Source: Amphimedon queenslandica
Taxonomy: Eukaryota > Porifera > Demospongiae > Haplosclerida > Niphatidae
Reading direction: 5' to 3'
Assembly: GCF_000090795.2 (NCBI RefSeq)
Contig: NW_003546307.1
Span: 210,199-274,198 of the forward strand
Length of the DNA: 64,000 bases
The notes under the pieces were generated by a model, which was given only the letters and a program-made list of their open reading frames with translations, did not search any database and was not told the origin of the DNA. Position numbers and translations under genes: made by a program. The stretch's first letter is position 1. Every line of letters begins with the position of its first letter. Of this stretch, positions 27,211 through 39,883 are shown one piece after another.

Positions 27211-28196
27211 AATTTAATATTTATTTTACTGGCATAGTATTTTTTATTTTTTTTACAATTTTTATTTATGGTTTGTTTTTAATAGTGATTATTATTTTTA
27301 CAATTTTTTTATTTTCAACCGGAAGTGAAATAATACCAGAAGTAGTAAAATGAAACCAGAAGTTCATTTTAAAACAGGAAGTGACGTCATATAATTGTGG
27401 TAATAATTTTTATTACAAAAAAATTATTTTAATTTTTAAAAAAATAATTTTTAATTTTTTAATTTTTAAAAATTTATTATTTGTTATTTTTAAAGTTTTT
27501 TATAATTTCTATTTTTTAATTAATTAATTAGTTTTTTATTTTATTTTATTTTTAAATTTTAATTTAAAAAAAATTAATTTTTTATTTTATTTTATTTTTT
27601 AATTTTTAAATTCTAATTTTAAAAAAATTAATTTTTTATTTTATTTTTAATTTTAATATTTTATTTAATTTTGTTTTAAATTTTTTTAAATTTATTATTT
27701 GTTATTTCTAAAATTTTAATTTTTTTAAATTAGTTAATTAGCTTTTATTTTATTCTATTTTTTAATTTTTTAATTTTAATTTTTTTAATTAATTTTTTAT
27801 TTTATTTTTATTTTTAATTTTATTTAATTTTGTTTTTAATTTTTAAAAGTTTATTATTTGTTATTTTTAAAAATTTTAATTTCTTTAATTAGTTAATAAG
27901 CTTTTATTTTATTCTATTTTTTATTTTTAAGCTTTTAATTTTTAATTTACAAAATTTTCTAGGTTTTTATTTATTATTTATTTTTAATTTTAATTTTAAA
28001 TTTAATTTAATTTAATTTTTTAATTTTTAAAAATTTATTATTTGTTATTTTTTAAAATTTTAATTTTTTAATTAGTTTTTATTTTATTTAATTTTTTAAT
28101 TAAAAAATTTTTTTATTTGTTAATTTTTAAATTTTTTATAATTTCAATTTTTTTTAAATTAGTTAATTAGTTTTTTTAATTATATAGGTGTGGTCA
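27211..28196. other. A/T-only low-complexity spacer
   Basis: Nearly 1 kb of TTTTAATTTTTA-type sequence; from about 27415 to 28180 G and C are almost absent. It lies between the sirtuin stop and the COX20 start. A short patch at 27320-27400 repeats GGAAGT/CAGAAGT motifs. No gene is seen. It may act as a transcription terminator region or nucleosome-poor spacer, but nothing in the sequence proves this. Confidence 0.8.
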
Positions 28197-28872
28197 ATGG
28201 AAAATCCACCATCATCTCACAGAGTATTTCAGAGCTATAATGTATCAACTGATTCACTTTTTATTCTAGAAATGGTATCACTTTAACATCAGAAAGACTC
28301 CTTGTGCTAAGGACTCGCTCCTTAATGGAATAATTATCGGAGGAATAGGAGGAGTGGCTTACTACCTAAAATCAGGTGATCATCTTTATAATTTATACTT
28401 TATGAATTAAAAAGTGTAAAAAAATGCCTCTGGCCTGGTTTTATAATAATGATTAAAGGCATATTTAAATTCTTTTGCTTGTAAAATTGTCTACAAGTTA
28501 TTTATTAGTAAGAGGCGTGAAGAAGTTGTTGTGTCGAAAGGGTTATTAATAGAAATATATATTTTTTGTGTTAGTATAATTATTTTATATTTTAATTATT
28601 TTAGGTGTGGTCAAGAGGTCATGTGACATAGCAGTGGGTGGGTTTATTGTTACAGCATTCATTTGTTGGTAAGTTACATACTGGTACGTCATGCTGAAAA
28701 TAATTTATAATGAAACTTATAATAATTTAGGTCCGTTTTTCAAAAAATAATTATTTATAATTATCCACATTACATTATGCAGGAACCTGTGTATATATCA
28801 GAAAAAAAGAACTAGAGCACAATTGAACAAAGCAATGGAAGTAATGAACAAGAACAACAGCATAAAAGACAC

Positions 28873-28927
<55 letters not shown>

Positions 28928-28945
28928 GACAGTAACTCAGTCTAA
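28197..28945 (+). CDS. COX20: COX20, cytochrome c oxidase assembly factor
   Basis: Inner-membrane chaperone that stabilises newly made COX2 during complex IV assembly. Four exons (28197-28241, 28270-28375, 28605-28668, 28783-28945) join in frame to 125 residues. The family signature is clear: a RKTPCAKDSLLNG segment before TM1 and KRSCDIAVGGFIVTAFICW for TM2, matching human NTPCARHSIL and RRSCDVGVGGFI...CW. The human protein has 118 residues. The C-terminus is unusual: codons 28874-28924 are seventeen consecutive AAT triplets (poly-Asn), then TDSNSV and TAA. The stop is 2 bp from the convergent HEATR5 stop. Confidence 0.9.
28874..28924 (+). repeat. (AAT)17 microsatellite coding poly-Asn in COX20
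   Basis: Seventeen uninterrupted AAT triplets, in frame as asparagine in the COX20 C-terminal tail. Being a perfect microsatellite, its length probably varies between alleles. Confidence 0.9.
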
Positions 28946-28947
28946 GT

Positions 28948-31900
28948 TTATTTAAAATTACTAAAATCCATTTTAAGAGCAATGGCTGGCTGAGCCCGAC
29001 TAGTTTGACCTGTCTGGCCGCCTCGCTTGACCTGTTTAGCAGAATTAGCAGCAGCAGCACTGGCCTTGATAGCAGCCTCAAGGCGAGACTTGAGTTCAGG
29101 TGTCATTACTGTTCTGAAAGGGACTGGGTACCTCCGACCAATGGCAGTTAGTTTTTGGAGAAGAGTTTCGTGGATTAGTTTACTGTTGTAGGAAGAGGAG
29201 GAGGAGGAGAGAGATGAGACAAAGAGGGGGACAAGTAACTCCAGCATTGTCAGCTCTAAAAATAATAAAATATACTAAAAGACAGACCATGAAATTAGAT
29301 GCATCTAAAATACAGACCAGCATACTAAAACAGATTAACATACTAAAACATTATTATTATTACTTTTATTATCTGGTGTCAGCTCAAGAAGGTTCTCTAG
29401 TATTTGAGCTGCTTGGATAATGACTTCTTGAGGAGGAGAGGAAGTGTTTGGCTTCCCTTGAATGATTGATACAATTTCAGGAGCAGAGTCCTGAATAAAC
29501 TGATGCCCCAGTACAGGGAAGAGGCTATTGCACACTTTTAAAGCTTTCAATTGAACCTAAAATAATTTTAAAGAATAAATAAATGCAAATATAAAATATA
29601 AAAAATAGAGAAGTGCATAGATTTTATGAGAGAAAAGAGAGATGTGGAGGATGCAATAGGTTACTTCTTTATCACTGTTCCAAAAGCAGTTCTTCAAAAA
29701 CTCCACAAACTCTTCATAAAGATCAGATGAAGGAGGACACACTCCTTCCACACTCACCAACAATATCGACATTAGAATCAAACGAGTCAGCGACGACAGC
29801 TGGTCCTCTGACGTCATCAAGAGGGTTTTAAGAGACGACTGAAGTATCAAGAGTGAGGACTGAGAGTAAGCACACAATTCCTTCCACGACTGATAGAAAA
29901 CTGCCACATACTGAGGAGTATCTATAGTAATAGATGGAAGATGAAATTTTATAATGGTCGTAACTCAAAAAATACTCTTCGGAATCAGCTCAAACTTTCT
30001 ACACAGCATAAGGACATCAATATGTATCAGAAAATGTAATAAAAATTGGGGGTGATTTCGGAGCCATTTTTTGGAAAAAACCATGGGCTATAGTACAGGG
30101 AAATTTTCAGATTTTGACCCATTTCTTTAAATGGCCATAACTTGAAAAATTGAAGTTGGAATCAACTCAAACTTTCTATATAGCATAAGGACATCAATAT
30201 GCATCAGAAAATGTAATAAAAATTGGGGGTCATTTCGGAGCCATTTTTTTTGGAAAAAACCATGGGCTATAGCCTTTGATTTTTTTCAAAAATTGGCTCG
30301 TATTTTTAAATGCTAATAACTCAAAAAAAATTTATCGGAATCAACTCAAACTTTCTACACAGAATAAGGACATCAATATGTATCAGAAAATGTAATAAAA
30401 ATTTAGGATCGTTAAGTGTATGCATACCTTGTACATTAGATGCAACAGAAAGCATTATATAAAGTATACTAGGAAGGATAGTGTGTAGGACAGTTGGAGA
30501 TATCCACTGTACTACATTAGGCAGCAGTTGAACAGCTAATGAGACCAGCTCTTTATTAGAAGACGGCTTCAATAAGGCCCAGCTAGAGAGAACCAGCAAT
30601 GTGTAAGCGCAAGACTGATCCTCCTCGATCCTCTCCTCCCTCTCTTGAAGCTTTAATCCCGAGGTGAGGGAGAGTCCTATTCGAAACGAGATCAAGTGAG
30701 TATCAGGACTCCGTGAAGTGAGTACTACACGATGAAGGACATTGAGAACCTCCATTAGTAGTTGAGTATCTGTTGTTAGTATGGTACGTGCTAGTGACGT
30801 GGACAAAAGATGATGCAATGACTGCAGACAGCACTTTATGGTATGAGGAGAATCGTATAGGGCTGGGTTACAAAGAGCCTGTATTGCCACGCCCATCAGT
30901 AAATAAAAAGTGTCGTGACGTTCGTCTGGAGGCGGGACCACACCGGTCGCCAACGGCAACATTCCGGCAAAAGGCGGAGCCAAACTGTCGCTGGAAGATG
31001 GCTCTTTGTTGGAGCCATCTTTAAGCTTATCCTTAGCAGCCCATAGTGAACAAGCTTCTAATATGGAAGGCCAGTTTGTTTCATAATATGACTTTACATA
31101 AGATCCCATTCCAGCTGCATAAAACGTACCAGGAGGCAACTGACTGTTAAACTGATCCGGGAGAGAGAGATGGGCGTGGTCATCAACTGCCGCTAACCAA
31201 TATTTACTGAGTATGGGTAGGTGGGGCTCTATTAGGTCCTCTGTCCCCTCGGTCACGCCCCCTCCCTCCGGTTCTGGTGTAGAAAGATGTTTGATCCCAT
31301 CAGCCGATACTTTTATATACAACTCGGCCCAAGCTTTTAGCACAGCCAGGCTAACCATGGTTGCTACGGTTTCTCCATATAAGGACTTCTCAGAACGACC
31401 TTTTTGTAATTTATCGAGTGACGTTACTAGCAGCTGCTGGACTCTCTTGAGGTCTCCGACATGACGAGAGACTCCACTGCCGAGCCACTCTGAGCAGACC
31501 TGACAGGCCATTGCAGTCACGTGAGGAGCTGTATCTGGAGTAAAGGCAGGCCTCAGGGCAGCACCAATCTAATACAATTAGGAGAAAAAATAATAATAAA
31601 ATAGAAATAAATAAAGAAATACATACATGTACATGCACACGTATAAATAATCATTTTATAGGGTATAAAGCAAAATAATAGACAGGGTTTCCCACAGGAT
31701 TTTAGCATATTGCTCAGCTTTTTGTCAGCAATTTTTAAGTTGCAACAAAATAACATGTATTTTGCTAAAAATTATCAAAGTTAAATGTTTTAGCTAATGA
31801 AGATCACTTTAATTAGCATGCTTTGTGGGAAACCTTAAAATATAGCCTTCTGTAAGGGAAATTATATTAATTTAGTTCATCCTTTGGTCGATGATGTTAT

Positions 31901-34900
31901 TTCTTCCTTACTTGTGCTTGGTATTGTTCCAAGAGTACATGTCCTGGATATTCTGGATCACTGGCACTAGCAAACAATTGTATAACATCCTGCATAGATA
32001 TAATGAGAGCATGTGTGTGTGTGTGTGTGTGTAGGTAGATAATGTGAATTATAATGTATGTGGATGCAAATGAGCTAAAACCAATTGATGCCATTGAAAA
32101 GTGTAGGCAGGTGAATAAGTATTTTTCATTTCCTGGCCAGACTCTCACTCCCTCTTGTGATTTAAACAATTTTAATATCTCTCTATTCCCTCTCTCTCTC
32201 CCACTCTCTTCTTGGAAATGGTATATATATACATATATGTATGTATGTATCTATGTATAATGACCTGTAGTGACTGGTATCCAGTTAGTTTCAATTGATC
32301 AACACTGGCAGTAGCTGCTATGAATGATGTCCTCACTAGCTCAGACAAATGCATTACAAGATAATCACCTACGGGCAACAGGAATTATAAATGCAGTACA
32401 TGCACGTTCCCTATTATATATACTCTTGATGTACATGTACGCGTATACATTCAATCAGTATCTCACTGTATGTACATGTACACTTGCATATTATTGAATC
32501 ATTGTCAGTATAAAATGCATGCATTGTGTGACGAGAGAAGAGATAAGTAAAATAACATATGATAGGGTCCAATGGATAATCGTCACAATAATGACATAAT
32601 GATAATAGGAACATATCAATACAGTTTATAAATCACTGTAATAGCTGCAAGAAAGAAACAATGATATGAGACATATCTATTGATACACACAAAGATAATC
32701 ATGACACACCACACACACACCCACTAAAATATCATATCATGTGAATATCTCATCCCCTTTTCATTATAATCTCTTATCCTCCCACTTCTCCATTTTCTAC
32801 TTCCTTCTCATCTCTTCTTTCCCTCCCTCCCTCTCTCTGTCTCTCTCCCCCTTTCCCTCTTACCTCCATTGCTCTCTTTCTTTTTCTGTGCCAGGGTTAG
32901 GTCAAAATGTGCCGGGTCGCTCCGACAAACTTGATAAATCTTACGCAAGCACTCAACGGCAAAAACCTTAGTCGGCCATCTTGGAATGATGAGAGTCTTT
33001 CCGGACTGATCCTCCTCTCCTGTCGTGAACTGAGCCATGTCCTCATCTTGGTCATCAGTTTTAGAGGGTTGCTCAGAAGCTCCGCCCCCTCCAATATCCA
33101 TGAGTGCTCCGCCCCCTTCCTTCTGGCTGGTAGCAGAAAGGACTCCGTTACATAAAAGGAGCCACTTCATTGGATCGTAGGGTGCCAAAACACTCAATAA
33201 ACTGAACAGGATCTCTTTTAAATCAAATCTTAGTTTACTGTCAGTCTCAACGTCTAGTTTAGAAAGGACACAGTGCTCTAGCCCTTTCTCCTCTCCACTC
33301 TTACTCCCTCTCTCTCTCAGTTCTTCCCAGACTAGCCGAGGCTCTTGCTGGCTAAACTGACGGAGCGCGTTTGCTGCTGATCGCCGTAGCAACAGGTGAG
33401 GGCTGTCGAGGGAGTCACGTAGGCGGGGCAAGATCGTTTCCATGACAACCAGTTTAGGCGCAAACAGTTGTAGTTGTTGAAGGCAGCTGATCGCTGTGGC
33501 TTGCACTACGGAATCAGAATGGGTCTATAAGAGAGATGGGACAGGTGTTCAGGTTATAGTAAAATTATCACCAGTCAATATACATGTAATTAAAAAAAAG
33601 AAAAAATAGATTTATTATTTTGAAGTGGTGCCTACACACCTGCATCTACAAACTACTGATTAATGGACCACGAAAGCTTTATCACCCCACCTTCTCTTCT
33701 TTCCATTTACCACCCCCCTCTCCCCCCTCTCTCTCTCTCCCTCTCTCTCTTACTTGAAGAACAGCACAAGCTGCTAGACACATGTCTCTAGTCTCACACA
33801 TTGAAGGAGACTCTATCTGTAGCTCTGGTCCAAGCGTAGTCAATAGAGCGCTCAGACAGTTACCAAGGCAACGGTACATGTCAACGCTGATTATATTTAC
33901 ATGTAAGAGAAGGCTGACAAGCAGTGATAGAGTCGAGTCAACAAAGTTTCTAAATAACGGCCCACCACTGTCGGCAATGAGGGAAAGAGCATGAAGAGAC
34001 CAAACCTAAAAATAATAAAAAATACATAGCATAAAATCATTAATATACATGTACATGTACATGTAGATGCCAATGTAGATGTACATGTGTAGATGTATGG
34101 GCTTTCATGTTGAAACCAAAGGTGAATTCCACTATGCAATAAGTCCACAATCATACAGAGTAGCATGTATTGTGATACATTTTTCCTGTTAGCACTTATA
34201 AGAAAGGGAGGGATGTTTTGGGCATGGCGGTGGTGAGCAGCTGTCATTACACTAACCAACTGGCTCTCTCCCTTACATAATCTAGACAAGAGGAAGTTTC
34301 TCTACCTAGCCACACTGTGTACATCAGAGGGAGGGAGTTAGAAGGAAAACACAACCAGGCAGAGGATAAGAGAATGCAATAATTATTACAGAAAATCATG
34401 TACAAACTAAATTATAAATGATCTTCAGAAGGGCCAAACACAATGTTGCATAACAATAAATTAAGAACAAATATCAACAAGATAAAGTGACTGATATTTA
34501 AAGCCTTAATAAAGCCACTCTACCTACAGTGTACTAATGATCTACAGATAGTGATTTCAGATCTTACTATTATTATTATTATTATAAAACAACAATAGAG
34601 AATGTAACACATGCATGTAGATAACGTTATGATGGGAATAGAGGGAAAGCCCTACAGAACAATACAAATAAAGAAATACAAGAAGACAAGGAAAAACTGG
34701 AAGAAAAAGGAAAGCAGTTAGATGCTCCCATCCACAATAGGTGGAAGAGAGGGAGAGCAGCTAAGCCACATGTGGGCGCTATTACTATTATTATTATTAT
34801 TATTTATTCCAAGGTGGTTAATGTGAATTCAATATCAGTCGCTCGTTGGAGTGCTTTTATTATGGTTGGTGAAGCATGTGCTTGTTTGTTTGAGGATGTT

Positions 34901-37900
34901 ATGATTTTATCATGAAATGAGCTCAACTCTTTATGACTGCCAATGGAGTTGGCCATTGATAAAGAAATTCTAATGTGAAATGATTAATAATAATAATAAT
35001 AATAATAATGATAATAATAATAATAATAATAAAACTACTTAATTAGATCTATATTTTCATTTGATTTTATTTTATTATTAATTTCTTTTTTTGTCTCTCT
35101 TTGCTTGTCCAGTGTTTTCTTCGTTTTTTTTTTGTTCACTTCCCTGCTGCTGTTGCTTTTGTATAATAATAATAATAGTAACAATAATAATAATAATAAT
35201 AATAATAATACATGTACCACATAATCCATTGTGTGTGTATATATTTATATATAAAGTGCATGAATGTACATGTACATTCATGCATAAACAGTATGCATGT
35301 TCAATAGAAAAACAGTATGATAGATTAATAATAATAATGATGATAATAATAATTATTATTATTATTCAAAAATACCTCACAAGGAGAAATAAAGTTAGGA
35401 TGAATATATTATACATGTATTTTAAGGGAAAGTCAGAAAAGATAATAAATTTAATAATAATAATAATAATAATAACAGCACAAAAAAAATTATTATCATT
35501 ATTATTATCATTTACTCAGATAGAATAAATGATTTAATGCTTTCCAATAAATTGTTGAGAAGTACATGAGTACAATGCATTCAACAAGGAAGCAGAACAT
35601 ATCAAGAAAGCTCTTGAACATGTGATAATTGTAAATATATAATTACCTCATTTCAGAGAAATTCTACGACGAATTTGTACTACTGTGATTATATTAAAGT
35701 GACAATACAACTTGGCTGTAAATTTATATGTATATGAATATGAACATGTCATAATAATGCAGGTACATGTATATACACTATACAGTGCAGTTGTACATAA
35801 ATCTTGTAGCTAAATTAATATAGCACCAGGTGCAATAGTCTATACATGTCATTTCAATATTTCTTTAACCCATACGCATAATTAGGTATACGTAACACAT
35901 ACCATACAAATTCAACTCGTGGTTTTGCCTCAATAATCTTAATAACATTAATAATATTAATGATAGTAGTAGTACACTAGTAGTAGTAATAGTAAATCCT
36001 GGGTCAGTGTTACCAAACAGTGTAATAAGATACAGACTAGTATAACTAAACATATTCATGGATATACTAATATCATAAGATGTATAGGCTACCATGCCCT
36101 CCCGGTATAGTAACAACAGACATTACATCACAATCATAATGACTGTGTCCAGCCAACCAGACACTACTATGATGATGATCTAGGTGCAATCTTCCAGCAT
36201 GGAAACAATGATAGACAGCCAATTGAGCCAAATTGTGCCAAAAATGACTAGGCAAGAATTCCCCAGTATTATAATTTATTCTAATACATATACATGTTCT
36301 TATGCTGCATAGAAAGTTTGAGCTCATCTTAATCAAAATTAGACTTTTTATAATTTTTAAAGTTACTCAAAAATCTCATATTTCCTTCAAAATTGCAGAT
36401 TCTCAATTTTTAATTTTTAGCTCACTTACATGTACATGTAGCTTGCTTTGCGGAAGCCCCTGGCCTACATGCACATACACATATGCATGTACATATACGT
36501 ACATGGATGCGCATGCTGTGTGAATCAGTACAAGAGATAATATACTCGTGCAGCTTAAGGCTGCATCCTAATTACTGTCAGCGATAGGACATAGATTTGA
36601 AACCGGGCCAGAAGATATGCTCGTCATTTCAAGTGTTAGATTACTACAAGTGAGAGTGTCACATCAACAAACAACACCAACCCAGCCAAAAATAATGTTC
36701 TGAATACATTCACTGCATGACCTATGGCCGCAGGTGACATCACGTAACGTAACACACACACATGTCAAACCTACATGTACATGTACATGTACATGTATAA
36801 TGTACAGATAAATACATATATGTAAAATATCAAGAGTATATAATTATTAACTAAGAAAGAGATGAATTGACTATCATAACAGAAAAGGAACAAATGTATT
36901 ATAGTGCATGTAGAGCAATGTAGAAGCTATGAATGTTTGTAATGTCTGCATGCTTTTTCTATAGAAGACTACATGTATAAAGTAAAGGAACTGCCGACAA
37001 GAGAATGAAAGAGCTGTTGACATAGCTTAAGTGGTAGGAGAGGCTTAGGGTCTGTATGGGTGTGTATAGCCAATTATCTCCTTAAGTCAAGTACAGCAGG
37101 TGCAGTCCTGCCCGCCTACGTTGACCTATTACACAATACCTGTGGTATTATTGCTCCACCGCTAGCCTTCACTATATCCTGTAGCGTACTGACACTCAGG
37201 GAGAGGTGGGGGCCAGAGTTCATCCCACCCACGTATCGGTGGAGACACCCCAAGGTAAGGATATGACCAGTGGGAACCTCTTTAGACCCAGAGGAGGAGG
37301 AGGAGGAGGAAGGTTTGAGTGCCTCTACACTCATCTGTACAATCTGACCGACAAACCTAGCGTCGCCGACAACTTGAGAGAGACGGCCCAATGCTTCACC
37401 AGCTCCACAACAAAGCATTGAATTGCTACTAGTCAACGCTCCCTAGAACAATAACAAGCCACAAATAAATAATAATAAAGTTTGATTAGAGTGACATACA
37501 CTTTTAAGTTTACAAGTGTAAGTAGGTACAACCATACAAATATGGCTGTTGCATAAACAATAACATGTCAATTACATGTAAGTACATGTATATTAATAAA
37601 GGATGTTTCAATGATGACATGTGAATGAGTCCATGTAAAATGAACTAGGACAGAGGACTTACTGATATAACTGAATAGGCTGCACTTATTAGAGCTTCGT
37701 CACTAAAGGAACTCTTACTGGCTATTAGACTCTGTAGAAAGAGAAATAAAGACTCTTAAATGTGTATATATATGTAAAAATGCATGTAAGTCTACTGTAT
37801 ACTTCCCTAATACTACATGTATTATAATGCTAGATGTACATGTGTGTGTACGTGTATATGCATGTACCTTTAGACCAGAGAGGACAGCTGTAATGACATT

Positions 37901-38083
37901 AATCTGTATGGCTTGCTGTTGGAAGGATTTGGCTTGCTTGATGACTTCCTTGAAGTGATTCAACAATTGTAACTGGTGCTTTGAGGAAAGGAATGGAAAC
38001 ACTCGACCAAAGAGTATGATAGAAGCATCAATGACAGACACACCCAGTGGCAATGGATTATTGAAATCCAATGACTTAAAAGG

Positions 38084-38166
<83 letters not shown>

Positions 38167-39852
38167 GATGAAGTAGAAGAAAATAGAGGGAAAAGAAATA
38201 GAAAAGAAGCAAAAAAAGATTAAAAAGCAATTGCAATAGTTCACTTACTTCACTTGAAGGTAAATACACAGAGGCAGAGTCATGTTCCAAAGCCCCTGAA
38301 CCAGCTGCACTGTTAGGCTGTAACTGGATGAGAGAAAGAGAAAAGAGATAATGATCATTATGTAAATTTAACAATTGTTGCTGCTACAGTGTGTGCTTAA
38401 GAGGTAGGAGACTCATCAATTGTAGAGAACTAATACATTTATAATGCTAAGATACAAATTACTACAAGAGACGAGCACACACACCAACAACAGAGGACAA
38501 TCAAGTACTCTACACTAAACCCACAAAAATGTACAATTAAAAGCAAATTTAAATGACTCACTCACGTACAGTACTGCAAGTCATAAATGATAACACACTT
38601 CTAATAAATGATAACACACTAGGACATACACACAACAAAACCTTATAAACTGAGTGCACACAAACAATAAGTGAGAATGATTACACACAACTTTGATTGT
38701 ACCATGGACCTTTGTGGGTTTAAGAAAGATCTAAGTGATTACATTATAGCAGTGTTAAAGTACATGTATATATGTACATTCAATTGTACCCATTACACAA
38801 GATGAGTAAACTAAGTGATGATTACATGTGCATGTAGTTCATATATAGTAAGAACTCATTAGATAATGACACATGAGTAGAGTTACCATAGAGAGAGACG
38901 CATGATAATGACAATTTCCTTTATTACAAAACCTTTCATTTAATAACACTATACATAAAATATTATCAAATATACAATACTGTTTGTACATTTAATATAC
39001 ATGCATGTTATTTACACACAAAGGGTTTAAACTGGTAAGATGATATCATGCATTAGTGCTACCTGTATCATTATTGCTAACATCCTACTGAGAGAACCCT
39101 ATAATAATATAACAACAGGACACAAACACATTATACTCATTAAACACCTGAAAATTATCCAGGGCCAAATAGCAAGCAATTAAATATAAATACACATATG
39201 TACTTATAGTAAGATCTATCAGGATTATAGCAGGTATAAATACTTAGTGCTATTAGGATTGCAGCAGATATTGGATACAAGTGTAGGTTACTCACTGTAG
39301 AGTGGGCTAGTACAATAATTCAATCATTTAACATAGAGCTTCACTCAACCTTAAAACTATAGGTATCACACACATACATGTACAAGTACACTATAGGCAA
39401 TCCAATAAATTAAATACTAAAATAATAATTATTTATTAAATTTGGAATAGTTATTGTGATATAAAACTATCATTTTAAACACTAATGCTTCTAATCACCA
39501 CTATTACAATGTATGTCATTCATCAATCCTATTTTTGTTTCTCTCTCTCTCCCTCCCTCATTTCCTCTCTCTCTCACACACACCATTTCTTCAACATCTT
39601 GATGGTCAGTTTCTTCCAGCCATGAGCCAAGGAGGACACAGTCGTCATGGTGACACATTGATCTTAAGAGTGAAGTAGTGGTGGTGGATGAGTCAGTTAG
39701 TGTCAGTTCTGATACGACTTCTCTCAGAAGAGAACTCAAGCAACCTAACAAACACAATGATGATCTTTATTGTAAATACACATCTCACTTTCTCTCTCTC
39801 TCTCCCTCTCTCTTTCTTTCTCTCTCTCTCTCTCTCCCCCTCTCTCTCTCTT

Positions 39853-39883
<31 letters not shown>

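Noticed and set aside
33858-33875. X-box-like GTTACCAAGGCAAC in a HEATR5 exon
   Set aside because: It lies in coding sequence with no gene start nearby on either strand; most likely chance.
37020-37060. tRNA A-box-like AGCTTAAGTGGTAGGAG (also a weaker copy near 38394)
   Set aside because: No matching B-box or cloverleaf could be found downstream, so no tRNA or SINE call.
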